From: Shinella sp. CPCC 101442 | GTDB taxonomy: Bacteria > Pseudomonadota > Alphaproteobacteria > Rhizobiales > Rhizobiaceae | Reading direction: 5' to 3' | Assembly (NCBI RefSeq): GCF_024704725.1 | Contig: NZ_JALIQS010000003.1 | Location: forward strand, 558,001 to 622,000 | Length of the DNA stretch: 64,000 bases | Shown here: positions 8,513-16,339 of the stretch, piece by piece | How positions within the stretch are numbered: position 1 is the stretch's first letter | How the letters are laid out: every line of letters begins with the position of its first letter | The notes under the pieces: generated by a model | Told to the model about the DNA's origin: nothing | Database searches by the model: none | What the model saw: the letters and a program-made list of their open reading frames with translations, nothing else | Program-made: the position numbers and the translations under genes

Positions 8513-9889
8513 TCAGGCCCTCGCGGAAACGAGCGTCGGCAGCGGGCGCACGAAAGCGCCGGTGCCGGGTTCGGCAAGCACCTTGGTGCCGTCGAAGGCG
8601 AGTTTGCCGCGCAGGTAAGTCGCGGAAACACGCCACGGCAGCTTGATGCCGTGATAGGGCGACCAGCCGACGACGTTGTGGCCGCTCGCGGCAGCGTCGT
8701 AGCTGTAGGGCTCCGGCGTCAGCACGGTGATGTCGGCATCCTTGCCCGCCTCCAGCGCACCCTTGACGTGATCGAGCCGGAAATGGCGCGCCGGGTTCAG
8801 CGTCATCAGTTCGGCGGCGCGCGTCAGCGAAATCCCGCGCTCCAGCGCGCCCTTGACGAAGAGCGGCACCATGACCTCCAGCCCCGGCACGCCGGAGGCA
8901 TTGGCCAGCATGTCCGGATTGGTCTTGCGGTCTTCCGACCAGCTCACATGATCCGTCGACACCAGCGTGACATTGCCTTCCGCGACATGGCGCCAAAGCT
9001 TTTCCACTTCGGCGCGCGAGCGGATCGGCGGATTGATCTTCGCCTTGCCGCCGAGCCGGGCGACGTCGTTCTCCTCGTCGAGAACGAGATAGTGGATGCA
9101 GCACTCGATGGTCGCGCGAAAGCCCTGCGCCCTGTAGGCGGCGGCGATATCGTAGCCGCGGCCGAGCGAGCAATGCACGACATGAGCCGGGCAGCCCGTC
9201 TCGGCACCGGTCTCGTAGATCTGGTTGGAGGCGAGCAGTTCCGTCAGCGGCGGGCGGGACAGGCCGTGTGCGCGATAGTCGGTGATGCCCGCAGCCTTCA
9301 CCTTGGCAATCGCCGCGCGCACCGCCTCGTCGTCCTCATTGTGCACGCCAGCCGTCAGCCCCGTCGGAGCGATAGCGCGGAAGCAATCTTCGAGCAAAGC
9401 CGCCGGAATGCGTGGAAACCGTTTTGGGTCCGTGCCGAAGGTCGAGAACTTGAAGGCCGCGACGCCGGCCGCGACCATTTCCGCAATGCGCGCTGGCCCC
9501 TCTTCCGGATCGACCGTGCCGTAAAGTGCAAAATCGACGCGGGCCTGCGGCGATGCGTGATCGACCTTGATCTTCACCGCCTCCGCCGAGCACACAAGAT
9601 TGCCCTCGTCATAGGGCATGTCGACGATGGTGGTTACGCCACCGGCCGCCGCCGAACGCGTCGACCAGATGAAATCCTCCTGGTTCTTCTGCGAGAGCGA
9701 ATGCACCTGCGCGTCGATCGCGCCGGGCAGGATCAGCGCGCCGGAGAGATCGTGCCGTTCCCTGGCCGCCGGCATCGCGCCTTGGCCGACATGCACCACC
9801 TTGCCATCGCTGACCGCGACATGACCGCCTTCGACGATGCGATCCGCCAGAACCACGGTGCCTTTCAGAACAAGATCGAAGTCGGCCAT
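8513..9889 (-). CDS. Dihydropyrimidinase/hydantoinase-like amidohydrolase, probable hydantoin-5-propionate hydrolase
   Basis: A 458-residue cyclic amidohydrolase. Visible metal-site elements are the Lys that is usually carboxylated (AAFKFSTF), the His in AGVHNEDDEA, the His in AHVVHCS and the Asp in LVSTDH. The first metal motif is unusual: the canonical DxHxH reads DAQVH, so the first His is Gln61 (codon 9707-9709). The gene starts 10 bases after the lyase stop and ends 2 bases before the amidase start. The inferred reaction is ring opening of hydantoin-5-propionate to N-carbamoyl-glutamate. The Gln may tune metal binding or substrate choice. Allantoinase-like activity is the main alternative. 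Confidence 0.87.
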   Translation of the reverse strand: MADFDLVLKGTVVLADRIVEGGHVAVSDGKVVHVGQGAMPAARERHDLSGALILPGAIDAQVHSLSQKNQEDFIWSTRSAAAGGVTTIVDMPYDEGNLVCSAEAVKIKVDHASPQARVDFALYGTVDPEEGPARIAEMVAAGVAAFKFSTFGTDPKRFPRIPAALLEDCFRAIAPTGLTAGVHNEDDEAVRAAIAKVKAAGITDYRAHGLSRPPLTELLASNQIYETGAETGCPAHVVHCSLGRGYDIAAAYRAQGFRATIECCIHYLVLDEENDVARLGGKAKINPPIRSRAEVEKLWRHVAEGNVTLVSTDHVSWSEDRKTNPDMLANASGVPGLEVMVPLFVKGALERGISLTRAAELMTLNPARHFRLDHVKGALEAGKDADITVLTPEPYSYDAAASGHNVVGWSPYHGIKLPWRVSATYLRGKLAFDGTKVLAEPGTGAFVRPLPTLVSARA

Positions 9890-9899
9890 CGAGGTTTCC

Positions 9900-11438
9900 T
9901 CAGGGTTTCAGGGCAAAGAACGTATCGACATCCGTCATGGGCGCGGCCTCGACAAAGGCTGCAAGCGCCTCGGGGCTGGCAAGGTCGCGGTCGAGCGCTT
10001 CGATTTCGGCGGAAAGCGGCCGGTCCTTGCGGTAGAAGGAGCTGATCGCGCGCGTGCGCTGGTAGGCGATGGCGGCAACGCCTTCGACATTGTCGCCGGC
10101 AAGATCGACGGCCTGGGCGGACAGCATGGCCTCGAGCGCGGCGAGCTGGCGCAGGTCCCGCACCTGGCTTTCCATGCGCTCGACGATGAGCGGCAGGAAG
10201 GTCGCCTCTTCCTCAAGCCCGCCGGCAACCACGATGGACTGCGCCGAGATCGGCACCGCCAAAGACTGGATGCGCATGTAGAGTTCGACGGCCAACTTCA
10301 GCAGCGGCCCGAACCCCGTCGCCGCCTCGCCGGGCGCGACGAGATTGACCGGCAGGTTGCGGCGAACGCCATTGGAGAGCAGCACGCAGCGGTTCAGCAC
10401 ATTGCGGGCAAGATGAGCAAAACCCGTCTGCGCCGCCTCGACATAGAGTGTGGTCGACAGCGGCAGCGAACCACCGGAGGCCATGACGTGGTTGTCCATC
10501 ACGACCGGGTTGTCATCCGACTGCGCCGTCGCCTCGACGAGGCGCTCGGCAGCGGTCATCAGCGTATCGAGGCAGGCGCCGAAGACCTGCGCCGTCATGC
10601 GCAGACTGAGCGGATCATGGATGGCCGAGGGTTTCGGCCAGTGGCCGGAGGTCGCCTGCGCCTCGAACCATTTGCCGGCCAGCGCCTCGCCATGCGCCGA
10701 AAGCCGTGCCGCCACCCGCCACGGATCGGCCGATGCGCCGAGCGCCAGCGACGAGAGCACCCCCGTCACCATGAGATTGCGGATCGCCTTGGCCGCCTCG
10801 CGCACCACATTGGCGGCGGCGGCGTGCGAGATGGCATTGACGCTGAGGGCCGCCAGCGCATCGCGCGGCTGCATGCGATAGGGTTTCAGGCCCGCGCGCT
10901 TGAGCGCTTCCGGCGCCGGCAGCCGCTCGCCGCCATACCAGGCCTCACCCTCGCCGGTCATGACGGCCGCGATCTGTCCCATCAGCCCGATATCGGCACA
11001 GCCCATCGAGCCATGGCGGCGCACGACAGGCACGACGTCCTTTTCCAGAAGCGCCAGGAAGGCATCGATCAGTTCCGGGCTGCAGCCGGAATAACCGCCG
11101 AGCGCCGTGTTGACGCGGATCGCCATCGCCTTGCGCACGATCGGCAGCGTGAATGGCTCGCCGGTGCCGAAATGGTGCGCCTTGACGAGATTGTTGTTGA
11201 ATTCAACGAGGTCGTCGGCCGTCCAGAGCTTGTCCTTCATGGAGCCGACGCCGGTATTGGCACCGTAGATCGGCAGGCCCGTGGCAAGACGGTCGGTGAT
11301 GACCAGGCGCGACGTGCTGACACGGCCCATGCCGATCTCGCACGCCACCGGACGGCGCGCACCCGTGCCGATCGCCTCCAGCGTGGCGAAATCGAGCGGT
11401 TGGCCGGTGAGATAGAGCGTATCGGCGGAAGCGAGCAT
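9900..11438 (-). CDS. HAL/PAL-superfamily lyase without MIO triad, probable ergothionase
   Basis: A 512-residue member of the aromatic amino acid lyase superfamily: IYGANTGVGS near residue 57, LVKAHHFGTG near 84 and SDDNPVV near 315 correspond to conserved HAL regions. The self-cyclising Ala-Ser-Gly that forms the MIO cofactor is absent: where HAL has GSVGASGDL, this protein has GSMGCADIG (residues 143-151, codons checked at 10992-11000). Ergothionases are lyase homologues that eliminate trimethylamine from ergothioneine by acid/base catalysis without attacking a free amine. With the four following enzymes this makes ergothionase the best call. It is first in the operon and divergent from the LysR gene. 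Confidence 0.87.
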   Translation of the reverse strand: MLASADTLYLTGQPLDFATLEAIGTGARRPVACEIGMGRVSTSRLVITDRLATGLPIYGANTGVGSMKDKLWTADDLVEFNNNLVKAHHFGTGEPFTLPIVRKAMAIRVNTALGGYSGCSPELIDAFLALLEKDVVPVVRRHGSMGCADIGLMGQIAAVMTGEGEAWYGGERLPAPEALKRAGLKPYRMQPRDALAALSVNAISHAAAANVVREAAKAIRNLMVTGVLSSLALGASADPWRVAARLSAHGEALAGKWFEAQATSGHWPKPSAIHDPLSLRMTAQVFGACLDTLMTAAERLVEATAQSDDNPVVMDNHVMASGGSLPLSTTLYVEAAQTGFAHLARNVLNRCVLLSNGVRRNLPVNLVAPGEAATGFGPLLKLAVELYMRIQSLAVPISAQSIVVAGGLEEEATFLPLIVERMESQVRDLRQLAALEAMLSAQAVDLAGDNVEGVAAIAYQRTRAISSFYRKDRPLSAEIEALDRDLASPEALAAFVEAAPMTDVDTFFALKP

Positions 11439-11559
11439 GTTTTGAAAAGCCTGTGTTTCGAGACGGATGTTATGCGGAACGTGAACGGAGCGTATATCCC
11501 AAAACCCGCACGGTTCATGCTATAGACCGAACAGTTAGGGAGAAACCAAGGACCCGCCC
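11439..11559. promoter_or_regulatory. Divergent promoter region of the lyase operon and LysR gene
   Basis: This 121-base gap separates two divergent starts and must hold both promoters and probably the LysR binding site. I see a GTTC-N12-GAAC inverted pair near 11513-11532 and a TATAGA hexamer at 11521, but no convincing -35/-10 pair. Confidence 0.45.
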
Positions 11560-12723
11560 GTGGATCTATCCACCCTCTGCCTTGTGCACAGCATTCTCGA
11601 AGAACGCGGCATCCGCAGGGCGGCGGCCGTCGCCGGCCGGCCGGCTTCCAGCGCCAGTGCAGCGTTGCGCCGGGTCGAGGCGGTGCTTTCCGTTCCGCTG
11701 GTGCGCCGCGATGGGCAGGTGCTGGTTCCCACACTGGAGGCTGAAGCCCGCCTGCCGCGTTTCGCCGAGATCGCCAGCGCCGCCGCGGCACTCACCAGCC
11801 TCGGCCAAGGCCGCGAAAGGCCTCCGGTCCTCTCGCTTGCCGCCCTCTCCCGCTTTGCGGCGACCGCCAGGGCGGGCAGCATCAATGCCGCCGCCAAGAG
11901 GCTCGGCCTTGGTCAGCCGCAACTCACCCGCCAGCTCAGCCATCTTGAAGCGGCGGTCGGTGCGAAATTGCTCGACCGTTCGGCGGCAGGCATAAGCTGC
12001 ACGCCGGCCGGCCTTGAAGCGCTGGCGCTTGCCGAACGCATCGGCGCGGCATGGGAATCATTGTCTGCGGCCTCCGGCGAACGCTTCCGCCGCAGTGCCG
12101 CGACCTGGCGGCTCGGCACCATCATCCCGTTCGGCCACGAGAGCGAGATCGCAGCCATGCTTGCGCGCCTGGCGGTCGAATGGCGTGGAGCACGGCCACG
12201 CCAGCCGCTCTTCCTCTCCTCCACCACGGCGGACGAACTCGTTTCCGGCCTGAAAACCCGCCGGTTCGACCTGATCCTGCTCGACACCGACCACTATCCC
12301 GCCGAGTTCGACGGCAGCCTGATCGGCCGCTCGCAGCTGGCGCTTGCCGGCCCGCGGGCATTGGAGAAAACCGAACCGCAGGATTTCGCCGCCCTGCTGC
12401 ACCGCTATCCCGTGGCCGTGCCGAGCCCGCGGAGCGGTCTGCGCCAGATGACCGACCGCTTTCTGGAGGCGACGCTTTCCCCGGCCGAGCGTTCCCGCCT
12501 GACGCTGGTCGAGGTCGATTCGATCCCGGTCATCATCAATCTCGTGCTCGACCACGGCCATCTCTCCGTGCTCCCGGAGCATTCCGTCGCCAACATCAAC
12601 CCGCCGCCGACATTGCTGCCGCTGGATGCCGCCTACCAGCAATCCCTCAGCCTCGTCTGGCCGCGCGATGCGCTGTCCCGACAGGCGGCGGAGACGATGA
12701 TCGGGCTGCTCTCGAAACCTTAG
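11560..12723 (+). CDS. LysR-type regulator with two tandem HTH domains
   Basis: A 387-residue regulator, about 85 longer than a normal LysR protein. The extra length is a second N-terminal HTH unit. Residues 1-65 fit the LysR HTH pattern (LSTLCLVHSILEERGIRRAA, then RRVEAVLSVPLVRR). Residues 90-160 repeat it more canonically (LAALSRFAATARAGSINAAA, QPQLTRQLSHLEAAVGAKLL, TPAGLEAL). A periplasmic-binding-like effector domain follows. It starts with GTG at 11560, preceded by AAGGA. It is divergent from the ergothionase-like operon and is the likely regulator of it, with ergothioneine or thiourocanate as possible effector. Its stop overlaps that of the convergent GlxA-type gene. Confidence 0.88.
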   Translation: MDLSTLCLVHSILEERGIRRAAAVAGRPASSASAALRRVEAVLSVPLVRRDGQVLVPTLEAEARLPRFAEIASAAAALTSLGQGRERPPVLSLAALSRFAATARAGSINAAAKRLGLGQPQLTRQLSHLEAAVGAKLLDRSAAGISCTPAGLEALALAERIGAAWESLSAASGERFRRSAATWRLGTIIPFGHESEIAAMLARLAVEWRGARPRQPLFLSSTTADELVSGLKTRRFDLILLDTDHYPAEFDGSLIGRSQLALAGPRALEKTEPQDFAALLHRYPVAVPSPRSGLRQMTDRFLEATLSPAERSRLTLVEVDSIPVIINLVLDHGHLSVLPEHSVANINPPPTLLPLDAAYQQSLSLVWPRDALSRQAAETMIGLLSKP

Positions 12724-13715
12724 CCCTTGGCGCCGGCCCGCAATCGCCGCCGGGTCTCCGTCGGGCTTTCGTGATAGTGCGCGCGGTAACTGCGCGAGAA
12801 GGCGGAGGAGGAGTTGAAGCCCGTCAGCGCCGCGATATCGGCGAACTCGGCCTTGGTCTCGATGACCTTTCGCCGGGCGGCATTCAGCCTTAGCGCAAGA
12901 TAATGCTGGTGCGGCGCCACACCCATCGATTCCTGGAACAGGTCCTGGAGATGGCGTGCGCTGATGCCGACGCGTTTTGCCAGCCGTGTCAGCGTCAACG
13001 GCGCGTCCACCGTCTCCTCCATCAGCCGCACCGCTTGGCTGACGCGCTGGTCGGCGATGCGCATGTTGCCAAGGGCCGGCACCTGCAGCAGCCCGCCGGT
13101 CCGTTCGTGTTCGTAGATGAACAACCGGGACACTTCGAGCGCCAGCGAATAACCCTGCCGGCGGCGGATGATCTCCAGCATCAGGTCGAGCGTCGGCAAG
13201 GAACCGCCGGTGGTGATGCGCTTTCCATCGATGACGTAGCGCTCGCGCATCACCGCGATCTGCGGATAACGGGATGCGAATTCCTCCATGTCCTCCCAGT
13301 GGATCGTCACGGAATGGCCGTTCAACAGGCTGGCTTCGGCAAGCAGCCAGCTTCCCGATTCGATACCAGCCATCATCGTGCGATGGCGCGCCGTTTGCGA
13401 AAGCTGGCGTCGCAACAGAGGCGTCGCACTCATCTGCCATTGATAGCTCGAAAGCACGAAGAGCGGCTCTTTCTCCCGCTCCGGCCGGAACAGGCCGTCG
13501 ACCGGCACCGGAATGCGGCTCCGTGTCTCGACCGGCTGGCCATCGGGGGAAAAAATTCGCCAGCGGTAAAGCGCCTGGCCGGAAATGCGGTTGGCGGCGC
13601 GCAGGGGCTCGATGACCGAGGCGACGAGGATGAGGTTCGTCTCGGGCAGCACTAGGATATCGATGTCGAGGGTATCGGAAGAGGGATCGAGCATGGCGGA
13701 AGCATGCGTATTCAT
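12720..13715 (-). CDS. GlxA-family AraC-type regulator, carnitine regulator (CdhR-like)
   Basis: A 331-residue protein with an N-terminal DJ-1/PfpI-like sensing domain (IDILVLPETNLILVASVIEP, then MMAGIESGSWLLAEA) and a C-terminal AraC double HTH from about residue 225 (LTRLAKRVGISARHLQDLFQ, then TGFNSSSAFSRSYRAHY). This architecture is that of GlxA proteins such as Pseudomonas CdhR and GbdR, which activate carnitine and betaine genes. It is divergent from the BKACE/carnitine dehydrogenase operon, supporting that role. I use the ATG at 13715; a TTG at 13730 and an ATG at 13694 are alternatives. Confidence 0.88.
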   Translation of the reverse strand: MNTHASAMLDPSSDTLDIDILVLPETNLILVASVIEPLRAANRISGQALYRWRIFSPDGQPVETRSRIPVPVDGLFRPEREKEPLFVLSSYQWQMSATPLLRRQLSQTARHRTMMAGIESGSWLLAEASLLNGHSVTIHWEDMEEFASRYPQIAVMRERYVIDGKRITTGGSLPTLDLMLEIIRRRQGYSLALEVSRLFIYEHERTGGLLQVPALGNMRIADQRVSQAVRLMEETVDAPLTLTRLAKRVGISARHLQDLFQESMGVAPHQHYLALRLNAARRKVIETKAEFADIAALTGFNSSSAFSRSYRAHYHESPTETRRRLRAGAKG

Positions 13716-13808
13716 CGCTCGAATTGTCAAGAATGGATCCGAAAAGTGAAAGCATTGCGCCGTCTCTTGGCTCGTAATGGACCCAATGAGAATACTGGGA
13801 GAGATCGA

Positions 13809-14720
13809 ATGCCCTTAGCCATGAACCGTGATGTCTTCATCACCTGCGCCGTCACCGGCTCCGGCGACACCGCCGGCAAATCGCCCCACGTGCCGCGTTC
13901 GCCCAAGCAGATCGCCGAATCGGCGATCGACGCCGCCAAGGCCGGTGCCGCCGTCGTGCACTGCCATGTCCGCGACCCGGAAACCGGCGCACCGAGCCGC
14001 CGCAACGATCTCTACCGCGAAGTGACCGAGCGCATCCGCGATGCCGAGGTGGACGTGGTGCTGAACCTCACCGCCGGCATGGGCGGCGACATTATCTTCG
14101 GCGGCACCGAACAGCCGCTGCCGCTGAACCCCAACGGCACCGACATGGTCGGCGCCACCGAGCGCGTCTCCCACGTCGCCGAATGCCTGCCGGAAATCTG
14201 TACGCTCGATTGCGGCACGATGAACTTCTCGCTCGGCGACTACGTGATGACCAACACGCCGTCCATGCTGCGCGCCATGGGCAAGATGATGACCGACCTC
14301 GGCGTCCGTCCGGAAATCGAGGCCTTCGACACCGGCCACCTGTGGTTCGCCAAGCAACTCGTCGAGGAGGGGGTCATCGAGGATCCGGTGCTCATCCAGC
14401 TCTGCATGGGCATTCCGTGGGGCGCGCCCGACGACCTCAACACCTTCATGGCGATGGTCAACAACGTGCCGGCCAACTGGACGTTCTCGGCCTTCTCGAT
14501 CGGCCGCAATGCCATGGCCTATCCGGCCGCGTCCATCCTGGCCGGCGGCAATGTGCGCGTCGGGCTTGAAGACAATCTCTATGTCGGCAAGGGCCAGCTT
14601 GCCACCAATGCGCAGCTCGTCGAAAAAGCCGTCAACATCGTCGAAAGCATGGGTGCCCGCATCATCGGCCCGGCCGAAGTGCGCGAAAAGCTGAAACTCC
14701 AGAAGCGGGCACCGAAATGA
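13809..14720 (+). CDS. BKACE-family 3-dehydrocarnitine cleavage enzyme
   Basis: A 303-residue member of the beta-keto acid cleavage (3-keto-5-aminohexanoate cleavage) family. The zinc-binding pair in VVHCHVRDPETG and the segments TAGMGG and AFDTGHLWF are present. In rhizobia and pseudomonads the carnitine version converts 3-dehydrocarnitine plus acetyl-CoA to betainyl-CoA and acetoacetate. It overlaps the carnitine dehydrogenase gene by ATGA, which fits this substrate. The start is the ATG at 13809 with GGGAGA upstream; a longer frame from 13704 runs over the promoter region. The substrate assignment is inferred from linkage. Confidence 0.9.
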   Translation: MPLAMNRDVFITCAVTGSGDTAGKSPHVPRSPKQIAESAIDAAKAGAAVVHCHVRDPETGAPSRRNDLYREVTERIRDAEVDVVLNLTAGMGGDIIFGGTEQPLPLNPNGTDMVGATERVSHVAECLPEICTLDCGTMNFSLGDYVMTNTPSMLRAMGKMMTDLGVRPEIEAFDTGHLWFAKQLVEEGVIEDPVLIQLCMGIPWGAPDDLNTFMAMVNNVPANWTFSAFSIGRNAMAYPAASILAGGNVRVGLEDNLYVGKGQLATNAQLVEKAVNIVESMGARIIGPAEVREKLKLQKRAPK

Positions 14721-16210
14721 GCCAGATCAACAAGGCAGCCTGCGTCGGCGGCGGTGTCATCGGCGGCGCCTGGGTGGCGCGTTTTGCGCTCGCCGGCATC
14801 GACGTCAACATCTTCGATCCGCACCCGGAAGCCGAACGCATCATCGGCGAAGTGATGGCCAATGCCGAGCGCGCCTATGGCATGCTCACCATGGCTCCGC
14901 TGCCGCCGAAGGGCAAAGTCACCTTCTGCAAAAGCTTGGAAGACGCCGTCAAAGACGCTGATTGGATTCAGGAAAGCGTTCCCGAGCGCCTCGAATTGAA
15001 GCGCGGCGTGCTGACCCAGATCGATGCGGCCGCAAAACCCGACGCGCTGATCGGCTCGTCCACGTCAGGCCTGATGCCGACCGACCTGCAGCGCGACATG
15101 AAGCACCCCGAACGCCTGTTCGTCGCGCATCCCTACAATCCCGTCTACCTGCTGCCGCTCGCCGAACTGGTCGGCGGCGAAAAGACCAGCAAGGCGACGC
15201 TCGAAGACGCCAAGGCCAAGCTCGCGCCGATCGGCATGAAGGGCGTAATCATCAAGAAGGAGATCGAGGCCTTCGTCGGTGACCGTCTGCTCGAAGCCGT
15301 CTGGCGCGAAGGCCTCTGGCTCATCAAGGACGACATCTGCGACACCGAGACGCTCGACGATGTGATCCGCTACTCGTTCGGCATGCGCTGGGCGCAGATG
15401 GGCATGTTCGAGACCTACCGCATCGCTGGCGGCGAAGCCGGCATGCGCCATTTCCTCGCCCAGTTCGGCCCCTGTCTCTCCTGGCCCTGGACGAAGCTCA
15501 CCGACGTCGTCGATCTCAACGACGAGCTGGTGGAGAAGATCGCCAACCAGTCGGACGCCCAGTCCGGCGCGCGCGGCATTCGCGACCTGGAGCGCATCCG
15601 CGACCAGAACCTCGTCGGCATCATGCATGCGCTGAAGGCCGGCGACGACGGCAAGGGCTGGGGTTCTGGCAAGCTGCTCGCCGAATTCGAGGAACATCTC
15701 TGGGCCAAGGCCGGCAAGGCGAAGGTCGAGGTTTCGGAAGCCGAGCCGCTGCGCCTCATCGACACCAAGGTCAACGCCGCCTGGGTCGACTATAACGGCC
15801 ACATGACCGAGCACCGTTACCTCCAGCTCTTCGGCGATACGTCGGACGCGCTGCTGCGACTGATCGGCGTCGACTTCGCCTATGTCGAAGCCGGCCACAG
15901 CTACTACACGGTGGAAACCCACATCCGCCACATCGGCGAAGCCAAGCTCGGCCAGGCGCTCTACACGACGCTTCAGCTTCTGGCGTCCGACAGCAAGCGG
16001 CTGCACTTCTTCACCCGCATCCACGATGCGGCGACCGGCGATGTCATCGCGACGGCAGAGCAGATGATGCTTCACGTCGACTCGAAGGCCGGCAGGAGCG
16101 TCGATGCGCCTGCGGACGTGCTGGCGAAGATCAAGCCGATCGCGGACGCCCATGCCAAGCTGCCGACACCGGAAAGTGCCGGCCGCAGCGTCGGGCAAAA
16201 GCGCGCCTGA
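14717..16210 (+). CDS. L-carnitine 3-dehydrogenase fused to betainyl-CoA thioesterase
   Basis: A 497-residue two-domain protein. Residues 1-320 are a 3-hydroxyacyl-CoA-dehydrogenase-like NAD enzyme (VGGGVIGGAWVARFALAG, SSTSG, VAHPYNPVYLLPL). Residues about 345-480 form a hot-dog thioesterase (WVDYNGHMTEHRYLQLFGD, YYTVETHIRHIGEA). Stand-alone carnitine dehydrogenases lack the second part; the fusion is known from rhizobia such as Sinorhizobium meliloti, where carnitine is oxidised to 3-dehydrocarnitine and betainyl-CoA from the BKACE step is hydrolysed to glycine betaine. The two proteins encoded by this overlapping pair thus perform carnitine to betaine plus acetoacetate. Confidence 0.92.
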   Translation: MSQINKAACVGGGVIGGAWVARFALAGIDVNIFDPHPEAERIIGEVMANAERAYGMLTMAPLPPKGKVTFCKSLEDAVKDADWIQESVPERLELKRGVLTQIDAAAKPDALIGSSTSGLMPTDLQRDMKHPERLFVAHPYNPVYLLPLAELVGGEKTSKATLEDAKAKLAPIGMKGVIIKKEIEAFVGDRLLEAVWREGLWLIKDDICDTETLDDVIRYSFGMRWAQMGMFETYRIAGGEAGMRHFLAQFGPCLSWPWTKLTDVVDLNDELVEKIANQSDAQSGARGIRDLERIRDQNLVGIMHALKAGDDGKGWGSGKLLAEFEEHLWAKAGKAKVEVSEAEPLRLIDTKVNAAWVDYNGHMTEHRYLQLFGDTSDALLRLIGVDFAYVEAGHSYYTVETHIRHIGEAKLGQALYTTLQLLASDSKRLHFFTRIHDAATGDVIATAEQMMLHVDSKAGRSVDAPADVLAKIKPIADAHAKLPTPESAGRSVGQKRA

Positions 16211-16257
16211 CGAAACCGTTGAAGCGCCGGAGAGGAACGGCGCCGACGCAGAACACA

Positions 16258-16314
16258 ATCTCCCCCGCTCATTGGGGGAGATGCCCCGCAAAGGGCTATG
16301 GCCGCCACGCGGCC
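16258..16314. repeat. RIME-like palindromic intergenic repeat
   Basis: Three nested stems fill this gap. ATCTCCCCC (16258-16266) pairs with GGGGGAGAT (16274-16282). GCCC pairs with GGGC at 16283-16296. GGCCGC (16300-16305) pairs with GCGGCC (16309-16314). The first stem recurs at 31020-31043 and 31123-31146. Such elements are typical of Rhizobiaceae intergenic regions and may act as transcript-stabilising or attenuating hairpins. Confidence 0.75.
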
Positions 16315-16339
16315 CCAAAAGAATTCGAGGGGGAATGCC

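Noticed and set aside
4453-11438. Reading the cluster as a histidine utilisation (hut) operon
   Set aside because: The lyase lacks the MIO triad, the urocanase lacks its classical Cys, and imidazolonepropionase and formiminoglutamate genes are missing, while desulfurase and hydantoinase genes are present.
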